Assembly (NCBI RefSeq): GCF_026340565.1
Contig: NZ_JAPEPB010000001.1
Location: 3,944,501-4,008,500 of the forward strand
DNA length: 64,000 nt
Direction: 5' to 3'
From: Kitasatospora sp. NBC_01287
GTDB lineage: Bacteria > Actinomycetota > Actinomycetes > Streptomycetales > Streptomycetaceae
Positions within the stretch are counted from its first letter, which is position 1. Each line of letters starts with the position of its first letter. Below, in pieces: positions 17,060-25,609 of this stretch. The position numbers and the translations under genes are program-made. The notes below the pieces were generated by a model. The model was given only the letters and a program-made list of their open reading frames with translations. It did not search any database and was not told where the DNA came from.

Positions 17060-18004
17060 CTAGTCGGCGCGCCCGCTCTCCCCGTCGGCGCTGGTGATCA
17101 CGCGGGCTCCGGGCACCGGGCCGTGCGTGGGGAGCGCGGTGCGGCAGGTGCCGGAGGCGGTCAGCGCCGCGGCCACCGACGCCGCCTCCAGCGCGTCCTT
17201 GACCAGGAAGGCACAGGTCGGTCCGGAGCCGGAGACCAGGGCGCCGAGCGCGCCCGCGGCCAGGCCCGCGGCCAGGCAGTCGGCCAGCGCGGGGCGCAGC
17301 GACAGGGCGGCGGCCTGCAGGTCGTTGCCGAGCGCGGCGGCCAGCGCGACCGGGTCGCCGCCGGCCAGCGCGGCCAGCAGCGCCGGGTCGGCGTCGGGGG
17401 TCGGCACGTCCCGCTCGCTCGACCCCGTCCCCGCCCGCTCCCGCAACCGGTCGCACTCGCGGAAGACGGCGGGGGTGGAGAGGCCGCCGTCGGCCACCGC
17501 GAAGACCCAGTGGAAGGTGCCGGCGACCTCCAGCGGCTCCAGCAGCTCGCCCCGGCCGCGGCCCAGCGCCACGCCGCCGAGCAGCGCGAACGGCACGTCG
17601 GAGCCCAGCTCGGCGGCGATCGCGAGCAGCTCGGGCAGCGGGGTGGCCAGGCCCCAGAGCGCGTCGCAGGCGACCAGCGCGGCCGCCCCGTCGGCGCTGC
17701 CGCCGGCCATCCCGCCGGCCACCGGGACGGCCTTGTCGATGTGCAGCGCGGCGTTCGGCTCGATCCCGTGGTGCGCGGCGAGCAGGCGGGCGGCCCGGGC
17801 GGCCAGGTTGGTGTCGTCCAGCGGGACCAGCGCGGCGTCGGGGCCGGCGCAGGTCAGCGTCACGCCGGCGCCGTGGCGGGCCGTCACCTCGTCGCCCAGC
17901 GCGACCGCGAAGAAGACGTTGGCCAGGTCGTGGAAGCCGTCGCCGCGCAGCCCGCCGACGCCCAGCTGGACGTTGACCTTGGCGGGCACCCGCACGGTGA
18001 TCAC
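17060..18004 (-). CDS. ispE: 4-diphosphocytidyl-2-C-methyl-D-erythritol kinase
   Basis: 314 residues; GHMP kinase of the MEP isoprenoid pathway, phosphorylating CDP-methylerythritol at the 2-hydroxyl. The N-terminal [20 protein letters not shown] holds the substrate Lys and Asp/His region, and [17 protein letters not shown] is the ATP loop; the C-terminal [15 protein letters not shown] is typical. The start overlaps the rsmA stop by 4 nt (ATGA). The pairing rsmA-ispE is conserved in actinobacteria. Confidence 0.96.
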   Translation of the reverse strand: MITVRVPAKVNVQLGVGGLRGDGFHDLANVFFAVALGDEVTARHGAGVTLTCAGPDAALVPLDDTNLAARAARLLAAHHGIEPNAALHIDKAVPVAGGMAGGSADGAAALVACDALWGLATPLPELLAIAAELGSDVPFALLGGVALGRGRGELLEPLEVAGTFHWVFAVADGGLSTPAVFRECDRLRERAGTGSSERDVPTPDADPALLAALAGGDPVALAAALGNDLQAAALSLRPALADCLAAGLAAGALGALVSGSGPTCAFLVKDALEAASVAAALTASGTCRTALPTHGPVPGARVITSADGESGRAD

Positions 18005-18885
18005 TGGGCCTCCCGGGCGGGCTTGTGCTCGGCGATGGCGGCGAACTGCTCGACCGTCAGCATCTCGCCGCGCAGCGTGTGGTCGATGCCGGCGGCGGCG
18101 ATCGCCTGCTCGGCGGCGGCCGGCGAGCCGGCCCAGCCGGCCAGTGCGGCGCGCAGGGTCTTGCGGCGTTGGGCGAAGGCGGCGTCCACCACCGCGAAGA
18201 CCTGGGTCCTGGTCGCGGTGGTGACCGGCGGCCGGCGGCGGATCAGCGAGACCAGGCCGGAGTCGACGTTGGGCGCCGGCCAGAAGACGTTGCGGCCGAT
18301 CGCGCCGGCCCGCTTCACCTCGGCGTACCAGTTGGCCTTGACCGAGGGCACCCCGTAGACCTTGTTGCCGGGCTTGGCGGCCAACCGGTCGGCGACCTCG
18401 GACTGCACCATGACCAGGGTCCGCTCGATGCTGGGGAAGGTGGCCAGCATGTGCAGCAGTACCGGGACGGCGACGTTGTAGGGCAGGTTGGCCACCAGCG
18501 CGGTGGGCGCGGGGCCGGGCAGCTCGGTGACCTCCATGGCGTCGCTGAGCACCAGGTCGAAGGCGTCCGCCCGGCCCGGCATCCGGGCGGCGACGGTGGC
18601 CGGCAGGTGCTGGGCGAGCAGCGGGTCGATCTCGACGGCGGTGACGTGCGCGGCCACCTCCAGCAGCGCCAGGGTGAGCGAGCCGAGCCCCGGGCCGACC
18701 TCCACCACGGCGTCCTCGGACGTCACGCCGGCGGCTCGGACGATCCGGCGCACCGTGTTGGCGTCGATCACGAAGTTCTGGCCGCGCTGCTTGGTCGGGC
18801 GGACCCCGAGGGTGGCGGCCAGCTCCCGGATGTCGGAGGCGCTGAGGAGGTTGCTGCTGTCAGGGGTGGGGTCGGTGGTGCTCAC
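18001..18885 (-). CDS. rsmA: 16S rRNA (adenine1518/1519-N6)-dimethyltransferase
   Basis: 294 residues; KsgA/RsmA dimethylates two adjacent adenines in helix 45 of 16S rRNA late in small-subunit assembly. The entry motif [18 protein letters not shown] motif [11 protein letters not shown] and the catalytic [11 protein letters not shown] are present. The gene starts 47 nt after tatD and overlaps ispE. In most actinobacteria a resuscitation-promoting factor gene lies in the tatD-rsmA gap; here there is no room for it. Confidence 0.97.
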   Translation of the reverse strand: MSTTDPTPDSSNLLSASDIRELAATLGVRPTKQRGQNFVIDANTVRRIVRAAGVTSEDAVVEVGPGLGSLTLALLEVAAHVTAVEIDPLLAQHLPATVAARMPGRADAFDLVLSDAMEVTELPGPAPTALVANLPYNVAVPVLLHMLATFPSIERTLVMVQSEVADRLAAKPGNKVYGVPSVKANWYAEVKRAGAIGRNVFWPAPNVDSGLVSLIRRRPPVTTATRTQVFAVVDAAFAQRRKTLRAALAGWAGSPAAAEQAIAAAGIDHTLRGEMLTVEQFAAIAEHKPAREAQ

Positions 18886-18932
18886 CGGACAAGGCTACAA
18901 GCCGGGCCCGGTACCGGAAGCACGCCCAGGAG

Positions 18933-19808
18933 CTAGTACCCGAAGGCCCGCGCCGTGTTCGCCGCGATCGCGGCGCTCAGCTCCTCCTCGGCCAGCCCCA
19001 GCGTGTCGGCCATCGAGCGCACCGTGACCGGGATCAGGTAGGGCGCGTTCGGCCGGCCCCGGTACGGGTGCGGGGTGAGGAACGGCGCGTCGGTCTCCAC
19101 CAGCACCCGCTCCAGCGGGGTGGCGGCCAGCGCGTCGCGCAGCGGCTGGTTGGCCTTGAACGTGACCGGGCCGGCGAAGGAGAGGTACCAGCCGTGCTCG
19201 GCGTAGACCTTCGCCATCGCCGCGTCGCCGGAGTAGCAGTGGAAGACGGTCCGCTCCGGGGCGCCCTCGGCTAGCAGCACCTCGATCACGTCCTCGTGGG
19301 CGTCGCGGTCGTGGATCACCAGGGCCTTGCCGTGCCGCTTGGCGATCTCGATGTGGCGGCGGAAGGACTCCTTCTGGATGTCCACGCCCTCGGGCCCGGT
19401 GCGGAAGTAGTCGAGGCCGGTCTCGCCCACCGCGCGCACCTGCTCCAGCGCGGCGAGCCGGTCGATCTCGGCCAGCGCCTGCTCCAGCGCCGCCGAGCCG
19501 CCCGGGGCCCTCCGCTGCCCGGACCAGCTGTCGGGGTCGCCCAGCACCAGCCGGGGCGCCTCGTTGGGGTGCAGCGCGACCGCCGCGTGCACCTGCTCGA
19601 ACTCGGCGGCCAGCGCCGCGGCCCAGCGCGATCCCGGCAGGTCGCAGCCGACCTGGACCACCGTGCTCACGCCGACCGAGGCGGCCTTGGCGAGCGCCTC
19701 GGCCGGGGTGCCGGACTGCATGTCGAGATGGGTGTGCGAGTCGGCGACCGCCACCGCGAGCGGCGCGGGCAGCGGGGGCGGGGTGGAGCGGTCGTCCTTG
19801 GCAGCCAT
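18933..19808 (-). CDS. tatD: TatD-family metal-dependent deoxyribonuclease
   Basis: 291 residues from ATG 19808; the longer frame adds a low-complexity stretch. The TatD signature ADSHTHLDM gives the first two metal His residues; VGETGLDYFR contains the catalytic Glu; IHDRDAHEDV, FHCYSGDAAM and LVETDAPFLTPHPYRG complete the metal site. TatD enzymes act as 3'-5' exonucleases on damaged DNA or RNA in the cytosol. First gene of tatD-rsmA-ispE-abcF. Confidence 0.95.
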   Translation of the reverse strand: MAAKDDRSTPPPLPAPLAVAVADSHTHLDMQSGTPAEALAKAASVGVSTVVQVGCDLPGSRWAAALAAEFEQVHAAVALHPNEAPRLVLGDPDSWSGQRRAPGGSAALEQALAEIDRLAALEQVRAVGETGLDYFRTGPEGVDIQKESFRRHIEIAKRHGKALVIHDRDAHEDVIEVLLAEGAPERTVFHCYSGDAAMAKVYAEHGWYLSFAGPVTFKANQPLRDALAATPLERVLVETDAPFLTPHPYRGRPNAPYLIPVTVRSMADTLGLAEEELSAAIAANTARAFGY

Positions 19809-19867
19809 GGGCCAAGAGCCTAACGCCGCGCCGCGCGGGCCCGGTCGGCGCGAGCGTCCCCGCGCCG

Positions 19868-19970
19868 GCCGACGCGCTCGGCCCACCGGCGCGGTGGACC
19901 CGGTGGGCGCGGTGGACCCGGCGGGTCCGGCGGGTCCGGCGGGTCCGGTGGGTCCGGTGGGCGCGGCCGG
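19868..19970. repeat. GGCGGGTCC-type short tandem repeats
   Basis: Nine-base units of the form GG(C/T)GGGTCC and GGTGGACCC are iterated about eight times between the tatD start and the stop of the zinc-ribbon gene. The most regular part is 19916-19958. The spacer would be folded GC-rich RNA; no coding sense. Confidence 0.7.
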
Positions 19971-20453
19971 CTACGCCTTGGGCAGCCAGAGCTGGTACCA
20001 GTGCAGCCGCACCCGCCGCTCCATCGGCCGGGGCGGGTCGGCGGGCTCGGCGTGCGCCGCGAAGCCGGGCGAGTGGTGCCAGGAGCTCTCGGCCGTGGCG
20101 ATCCGCCCGGGGCGCATGATCCGCACCGTGTGGCCGCCGCAGCCCGGGCAGGTCGGCTGGAGCAGCGGGGACGGCACCCGCACACCGTTGGCGTAGTACT
20201 GGACCACGGTGTGGCCGTCCTCCGCCTGGTGGTGCTCGATGTCGTACGCCTGCTCCCAGCCGTAGCCGCAGTTCAGACAGGCGAAGGAGTAGGCCTCCCG
20301 GACCGTCTCGCCGCCCCGGTGGAGCCGGCCGATGTGCTGTGCGGCGGCCAGGCCGCCGGGTCCGGGTCGGGTGGCGTGCTCGGGGTTGCCCGGAGCCGGC
20401 TTGACGCCGGTCAGCGGAGTGCCACCCACAGGGCTACCGATTGTGTCGCTCAT
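19971..20453 (-). CDS. conserved zinc-ribbon-like protein
   Basis: 160 residues. Two CxxC knuckles 44 residues apart (SFACLNCGYGW and QPTCPGCGGHTV) indicate one structural zinc site, with a conserved-looking aromatic segment between them (EQAYDIEHHQAEDG) and the ending RRVRLHWYQLWLPKA. I take it for a Streptomyces conserved hypothetical protein; no function is known to me. It is cytoplasmic by sequence and is monocistronic, between tatD and rsmI on the same strand. Confidence 0.75.
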   Translation of the reverse strand: MSDTIGSPVGGTPLTGVKPAPGNPEHATRPGPGGLAAAQHIGRLHRGGETVREAYSFACLNCGYGWEQAYDIEHHQAEDGHTVVQYYANGVRVPSPLLQPTCPGCGGHTVRIMRPGRIATAESSWHHSPGFAAHAEPADPPRPMERRVRLHWYQLWLPKA

Positions 20454-20782
20454 CGCGGTCTCCCAGCGCCCGCCGGACGTTCGTCCGGTTCGGGTCTTTC
20501 CATCCGATGGAATGCCCAGGCACCCGGCCTCGATGCCCGGCTTGCCGAGACTTGGTCCGGAGTTGGGGATCCCTGTACGAATTGTCGGCGCGGCCCCGGC
20601 CCAGCAGGCCCGCAGCAGGGCTCAGCTTTACCTTTCCGAGCGGCGCGGGGCGTGCGCGCGACCACGTCGGGCCGTGCCGGCCCGCCGGGAGCACCGGCGT
20701 ACGCGGTGTCGCCCATCACTCCACCGTACGCGCCTGCGGCGAACTGGGCGAGGGCCGGTTCATCCCCTCTGAACAGCGAGGA
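20454..20782. other. intergenic, no convincing gene
   Basis: 329 bp between rsmI and the zinc-ribbon gene. A minus-strand frame (20719-20450) runs into the start of the zinc-ribbon gene, but its amino-acid sequence is Pro/Arg/Gly-biased, has no recognisable domain and no ribosome-binding site. A small palindrome, CCATCCGATGG (about 20500-20510), lies some 50 nt upstream of the zinc-ribbon start and could be an operator. The base composition is less GC-rich than the flanks. Confidence 0.4.
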
Positions 20783-21637
20783 TCACGGAGTGTGCTTGGC
20801 CTCCACGACCGCGTCGAACACCTCGCGCTTGGGCAGGCCGAGGGCGAGCGCGACCGCCGCGATCGCCTCCTTGCGGCGCTCGCCGGCCGCCTCGCGCGCG
20901 GCCACCCGCGCGGCCAGCTCGGCAGCGGTGAGCTGCTGCGGGGCGGCGGGCGGGGCGCCGGCCACCACCACGGTGATCTCGCCGCGCACCCCCTCGGCGG
21001 CCCAGTCGGCCAGCTCGCCGATCGGCCCGCGCTTGACCTCCTCGTAGGTCTTGGTCAGCTCCCGGCAGACCGCGGCGGGCCGCTCCGCACCGAAGGCCTG
21101 CGCCATCGCCGCCAAGGTCTCGGCGATCCGGTGCGGGGCCTCGAAGAAGACCATGGTGCGCGGCTCGGCGGCGACCTCGGCCAGGGCCCGGGAGCGGTCG
21201 CCGGCCTTGCGCGGCAGGAAGCCCTCGAAGGTGAAGCGGTCCACCGGCAGCGCCGACAGGGCCAGCGCGGTGAGCACGGCGGAGGGCCCGGGCACGGCCG
21301 TCACCTTGATCCCGGCCGCCACCGCGGCGGCCACCAGGCGGTAGCCGGGGTCGGAGACCGAGGGCATCCCGGCGTCGGTCACCAGCAACACCCGGGCGCC
21401 GCCGACCAGCGCCTCGACCAGTTCGGGGGTGCGGCCCACCTCGTTGCCCTCGAAGTAGGAGAGCACCCTGCCCGCGGGCTGCACGTCGAGCGCCTGGGTC
21501 AGCCGGCGCAGCCGCCGGGTGTCCTCGGCCGCGATCACGTCCGCCGAGGCGAGCTCGGTGATCAGCCGGGGCGGCGCGTCCGCGACGTCGCCGATGGGGG
21601 TTCCTGCCAGTACGAGTACACCTGTCACGCCCGCCAT
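20783..21637 (-). CDS. rsmI: 16S rRNA (cytidine1402-2'-O)-methyltransferase
   Basis: 284 residues. RsmI belongs to the tetrapyrrole-methylase fold: LAGTPIGDVADAPPRL at the start, the DTRRL motif, YFEGNE, and the SAM loop LVTDAGMPSVSDPGY. It methylates the ribose of C1402 in the decoding centre using SAM. It is divergent from the protein mannosyltransferase gene across about 90 bp, an arrangement also found in mycobacteria (Rv1002c/Rv1003), which supports both calls. Confidence 0.95.
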   Translation of the reverse strand: MAGVTGVLVLAGTPIGDVADAPPRLITELASADVIAAEDTRRLRRLTQALDVQPAGRVLSYFEGNEVGRTPELVEALVGGARVLLVTDAGMPSVSDPGYRLVAAAVAAGIKVTAVPGPSAVLTALALSALPVDRFTFEGFLPRKAGDRSRALAEVAAEPRTMVFFEAPHRIAETLAAMAQAFGAERPAAVCRELTKTYEEVKRGPIGELADWAAEGVRGEITVVVAGAPPAAPQQLTAAELAARVAAREAAGERRKEAIAAVALALGLPKREVFDAVVEAKHTP

Positions 21638-21729
21638 CCTGTCAGGCCCCGGCCGGCCCCCGGGCGATTGGTGACGAACCGGGCAGCTTCCGAGGGAGCG
21701 GTTCTGCTTTCCGGCCCCGCCCCTACGAT

Positions 21730-23604
21730 GTGCGGGTGAACGGCGAGACGGCGGCAGATACGGCGGTGGTCGAGACCACCGCGGGCACCCCGGGCGACAC
21801 CGACCTGGGCGGCGAGGTGCGCGGGGGCGACCCCGAGCGGATACCCGCGCCCCGGGCGAGCGGCGGCTGGCCCGCCCGGCTGGCCGCGCTGGGCTACCAG
21901 GCGCCGCCGCGGACCACCCTCGCCGACCGCCTGGTCCCGCCGATGCCGGACGGCCCCGGGGTGACCCCGGCGGTGGTCGCGCCCTCGGCGCTGCTGCTGC
22001 GGGCCGGCGTCCAGCTGCCCGCGAGCCTGTGGAACTGGCTCTGCCGCTGGTCCGGCTGGATCGGCCCGCTGCTGGTGGCGCTCTTCGGCGGCCTGCTGCG
22101 GTTCTGGAACCTGGGCAGCCCGGGCGCGATCATCTTCGACGAGACGTACTACGCCAAGGACGCCTACGCGCTCTGGCAGGGCGGCTACGAGACCTCCTGG
22201 CCGGACAGCGCGAACACCCAGATCATCCAGCCGCACCAGGTGATCCCCTACCAGGTCGACCCCGCCTTCGTGGTGCACCCGCCGGTCGGCAAGTGGATCA
22301 TCGGCATGGGCGAGCAGCTCTTCGGGATGCACCCCTTCGGCTGGCGGTTCATGGTCGCGGTGCTCGGCACCCTGTCGATCCTGATGATCGCCCGGATCGG
22401 GCGCCGGCTCTTCCGCTCCACCCTGCTGGGCTGCGTGGCCGGCCTGCTGCTCTCGGTGGACGGGCTGCACTTCGTGATGAGCCGCACCTCGCTGCTCGAC
22501 CTGATCGTCATGTTCTGGATCCTGGCCGCCTTCGGCTTCCTGCTGCTGGACCGCGACCGCACCCGGGGCAGGATCGCCGCGCGACTGGCCGAGCTGCCCG
22601 ACACCGCCCTCGCCCACACGATGCGGCTGGGCCTGCGCCCCTACCGGCTGGCCGCCGGGGTCTGCGTGGGGCTGGCCTGCTCCACCAAGTGGAGCGGGAT
22701 GTACGTGGCGGCCTTCTTCGGCCTGCTGACCGTCTTCTGGGACCTGGGCGCGCGCAAGCTCGCCGGGGCGCGCCGCCCGTACTGGACCACCCTGGTCCGC
22801 GACGGCCTGCCCGCCTTCGCCTCGATCGTGCTGGTCTCGCTGGTCGTCTACGTCAGCTCCTGGTCCGGCTGGCTGGCCAGCAGCACGGTGCCTGGCAAGG
22901 GCGGCTACGGGCGGGACTGGGCGGTGGGCCGGCACGGGCTCTCCACCGAGTTCGTCTCGCTGCCGCTGCTCGGCAAGGTCAAGATGCCCTTCCAGGTGGA
23001 CATGACCTGGGTGCCGGGGGGCCTGCGGGCGCTGTGGCACTACCACGCGCAGATGTACAACTTCAACATCGGCCTCTCCACCCCCCACCTGTACCAGTCC
23101 AACCCGTGGAGCTGGCTGGTGCTCGGCCGGCCGGTCTCCTTCTACTACGAGTCGCCGCACCAGGGGCAGAGCGGCTGCAAGGCCACCCAGTGCGCCTCCG
23201 AGGTGCTGGCGATCGGCACCCCGCTGCTCTGGTGGGCGGGCGTGGTGGCACTGGTGTACTGCCTGTACCGGTGGGCGCTGCGCCGCGACTGGCGGGCCGG
23301 GGCGGTGCTCTGCGGCCTGGGCGCGGGGCTGCTGCCCTGGTTCGAGTACCAGCACCGGACCATCTTCCTGTTCTACGCGGTGGCCTTCGTGCCCTTCATC
23401 GTGCTGGCGGTGACCATGCTGGTCGGCGCGATGATCGGGCCCGCGACGGCGAGCCACGAACGCCGGCTGGCCGGCGGCGCGGCTGCCGGGCTGCTGGTGC
23501 TCGCGGTGGTCTGGAACTTCCTCTACTTCTATCCGCTGTACACCGGCCAGGTGATTCCGATGGACGACTGGCGCTCCCGGATGTGGTTCACCAGCTGGAT
23601 CTGA
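21730..23604 (+). CDS. pmt: dolichyl-phosphate-mannose--protein O-mannosyltransferase
   Basis: 624 residues from a GTG start. After a 100-residue cytoplasmic N-terminus come about ten transmembrane helices. The catalytic acidic pair of the GT39 family is in IFDETYYAKDAYALWQ, directly after the first helix, and VHPPVGKWIIGMGE is a second family block; the Pro-rich lumenal loop GLSTPHLYQSNPWSW follows. It adds mannose from polyprenyl-phosphate-mannose to Ser/Thr of exported proteins during Sec export; in Streptomyces it also makes glycoproteins used as a phage receptor. The lipoproteins and mycosin in this window, with Ser/Thr/Pro-rich linkers, are plausible substrates. Confidence 0.93.
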   Translation: MRVNGETAADTAVVETTAGTPGDTDLGGEVRGGDPERIPAPRASGGWPARLAALGYQAPPRTTLADRLVPPMPDGPGVTPAVVAPSALLLRAGVQLPASLWNWLCRWSGWIGPLLVALFGGLLRFWNLGSPGAIIFDETYYAKDAYALWQGGYETSWPDSANTQIIQPHQVIPYQVDPAFVVHPPVGKWIIGMGEQLFGMHPFGWRFMVAVLGTLSILMIARIGRRLFRSTLLGCVAGLLLSVDGLHFVMSRTSLLDLIVMFWILAAFGFLLLDRDRTRGRIAARLAELPDTALAHTMRLGLRPYRLAAGVCVGLACSTKWSGMYVAAFFGLLTVFWDLGARKLAGARRPYWTTLVRDGLPAFASIVLVSLVVYVSSWSGWLASSTVPGKGGYGRDWAVGRHGLSTEFVSLPLLGKVKMPFQVDMTWVPGGLRALWHYHAQMYNFNIGLSTPHLYQSNPWSWLVLGRPVSFYYESPHQGQSGCKATQCASEVLAIGTPLLWWAGVVALVYCLYRWALRRDWRAGAVLCGLGAGLLPWFEYQHRTIFLFYAVAFVPFIVLAVTMLVGAMIGPATASHERRLAGGAAAGLLVLAVVWNFLYFYPLYTGQVIPMDDWRSRMWFTSWI

Positions 23605-23751
23605 CCGGCGGCGCGGCTGCCGGGCGGTGTGTACCAGCTCTGTCACGAGGGGCCCCCTTTCGCGGGAGCACCCTGGACGGCGGCTTAGGCTGGGCTGCCG
23701 GTCACGGCCGGTCAGCAAGTCTCTGCCGTCATCCCAAGGGGGAGCACCACC

Positions 23752-25521
23752 ATGCGCCAGGGCGCGAAGACCGCCATCGTCAGCGCCATCGCGGCCGCCA
23801 TGCTCGGGGCCGGCGGCTACGGGGCGTACTCGCTGTTCGGCTCGGACAGCAAGTCCACCACCGCCGCGCCGCCCAAGCCGCGCACCGTGGTCGCCGAGTC
23901 ACCCGCGCCCGATCTGGCCGCGAGCGGTGCCAAGAGCTTCCTGGCCGCCTGGAGCAGCGGCGACCTGCAGGGGGCGGCCAAGCTGACCGACGACCCGCAG
24001 GCCGCGCTGGCCGCGCTGACCGCCTTCCAGCAGCAGGTGAAGCCGAGCGCGGTCACCCTGACCCCGGGTCAGCCGGCCACCGCCGCCGCCTTCGCCTCGG
24101 CCACCGCGCAGCCCAGCGGTGCGGCCAAGGCCTCGCCCTCGGCCGCCCCCTCGGGGAGCGCCTCGGCAAGCGCCTCGCCGTCCGCCTCGGCGGCCCCGGC
24201 CTCCCAGGTGCTGCTCAACTTCAAGTCGCACGTCGAGTTCGCCGGCACCACCAACACCTGGGACTACACCGGGTACCTGGGCATGGTGAAGATGAGCGAC
24301 GGCACCGCGGCGGTCAACTGGGCACCCACCGTGATCAACCCGCACCTGGGCGCCGGCGAGCAGATCGTCACCCAGCCGGTGTTCAACCCGCCGACCCGGG
24401 TCACCGACCGCAACGGCCAGTCGCTGGCGAACTTCCCCTCGCTGAGCCAGATCCTGCTGAACTTCCAGCAGAACCCGCCCGCCCAGGACCCGGCCGACGC
24501 CGGCACCGGCGTGGCGATCGTGGACGCGGCGGGCAAGAACAAGCCCGAGCCGCTCTTCACCGTCACCGACCCCAAGCCGGGCAAGCCGATCAAGCTGACG
24601 ATCGACGCGAACCTGGAGGCCGCGGCCCAGAAGGCGGTCGACGAGCAGCTCGCCAAGGACCCCACCCACAAGGCGGGGATGGTGGCCATCGAGCCCAGCA
24701 CCGGCAACGTCCTGGCCGTCGCCAACGCGCCGGCCACCGGCTTCAACACCGCGCTCCAGGGCAAGACCGCGCCGGGCTCCACCATGAAGGTGATCACCGC
24801 CACCGCGCTGCTGGAGGCCGGGGTCGACCCGAACGCGACGATGCCGTGCCCGTCCACCATCAACACCGGCACGACGTACCACAACGACTTCACCGACGAA
24901 GAGCCCAACAACACCTTCATCCAGGACTTCACCGTCTCCTGCAACACCGCCTTCATCAAGCAGGGCCTGGCCTCGCTGCAGTCCGGCTCGCTGGCCAAGG
25001 AGGCCGCGGACGTCTTCGGCATCGGCCCGGGCTGGAAGATCGGCTTCCCGACCGCCGACGGCTCGATCCCCGGCCCCGGCCAGTCCAAGGACGAGACGGC
25101 GGGTGAGTTCATGGGCCAGGGCAAGGACCTGATGAACCCGCTGGCCATGGCCTCGGTCGCGGCGACGGTGGAGAGCGGCACCTTCAAGCAGCCGATCCTG
25201 ATGGCGGGTCTGCCGCAGACGCCGGCGGCCCGGCAGCTGTCGCCGACGGTGCTGAACAACCTGCGGTCGATGATGAACCAGGTGGTCACCAACCCGAAGG
25301 GCACCGCCACCCCGGCGATGGGCGGCATCAGCGGCACCCTGTTCGGCGGCAAGACCGGCACCGCCGAGGTCTCCAGCGACCCCAAGGCGCCGACCAACAG
25401 CTGGTTCACCGGCTACCGCGACAACCTGGCGGTCTGCGCCGAGGTGCTGAGCGGCGGCTTCGGCGCCGACTCGGCTGCCCCGGCGGTGGCCGAGGTGCTC
25501 AAGATCGGCAACGCTGGCTGA
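23752..25521 (+). CDS. penicillin-binding transpeptidase with NTF2-like N-terminal domain
   Basis: 589 residues with an N-terminal membrane anchor (AIVSAIAAAMLGAGGYGAYS). Residues about 60-180 are an NTF2-like/MecA-N domain interrupted by an Ala/Ser/Pro low-complexity stretch of 40 residues. The C-terminal transpeptidase domain has all three motifs: Ser343 in GSTMK, Ser396 in SCN and Lys534 in KTGTAEV. Monofunctional class B enzymes of this type cross-link peptidoglycan; because of the MecA-like domain they are often of low beta-lactam affinity. It follows pmt by 147 bp, with a GGGGGAG site ahead of its ATG. Confidence 0.9.
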   Translation: MRQGAKTAIVSAIAAAMLGAGGYGAYSLFGSDSKSTTAAPPKPRTVVAESPAPDLAASGAKSFLAAWSSGDLQGAAKLTDDPQAALAALTAFQQQVKPSAVTLTPGQPATAAAFASATAQPSGAAKASPSAAPSGSASASASPSASAAPASQVLLNFKSHVEFAGTTNTWDYTGYLGMVKMSDGTAAVNWAPTVINPHLGAGEQIVTQPVFNPPTRVTDRNGQSLANFPSLSQILLNFQQNPPAQDPADAGTGVAIVDAAGKNKPEPLFTVTDPKPGKPIKLTIDANLEAAAQKAVDEQLAKDPTHKAGMVAIEPSTGNVLAVANAPATGFNTALQGKTAPGSTMKVITATALLEAGVDPNATMPCPSTINTGTTYHNDFTDEEPNNTFIQDFTVSCNTAFIKQGLASLQSGSLAKEAADVFGIGPGWKIGFPTADGSIPGPGQSKDETAGEFMGQGKDLMNPLAMASVAATVESGTFKQPILMAGLPQTPAARQLSPTVLNNLRSMMNQVVTNPKGTATPAMGGISGTLFGGKTGTAEVSSDPKAPTNSWFTGYRDNLAVCAEVLSGGFGADSAAPAVAEVLKIGNAG

Positions 25522-25550
25522 GCCCCTGCCCCGCGGACGCGGGGTGTGAC

Positions 25551-25584
25551 GCGGCCCCGGTCGGCACCTGCCGACCGGGGCCGC
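25551..25584. terminator. bidirectional hairpin terminator
   Basis: Perfect 16-bp inverted repeat GCGGCCCCGGTCGGCA / TGCCGACCGGGGCCGC with a 2-nt loop, centred between the convergent PBP and dimethylformamidase-like genes. Confidence 0.85.
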
Positions 25585-25609
25585 TTCGCGTCCTCGGAGC
25601 CCGTGGTTC

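Noticed and set aside
20450..20719. 89-codon minus-strand frame upstream of the zinc-ribbon gene
   Set aside because: No ribosome-binding site or recognisable domain, and it runs into the start of the zinc-ribbon gene; treated as intergenic.
21625..23718. 697-codon frame antisense to pmt
   Set aside because: His/Gln/Arg-rich composition, no motifs; it mirrors the membrane protein pmt, which has clear catalytic motifs.
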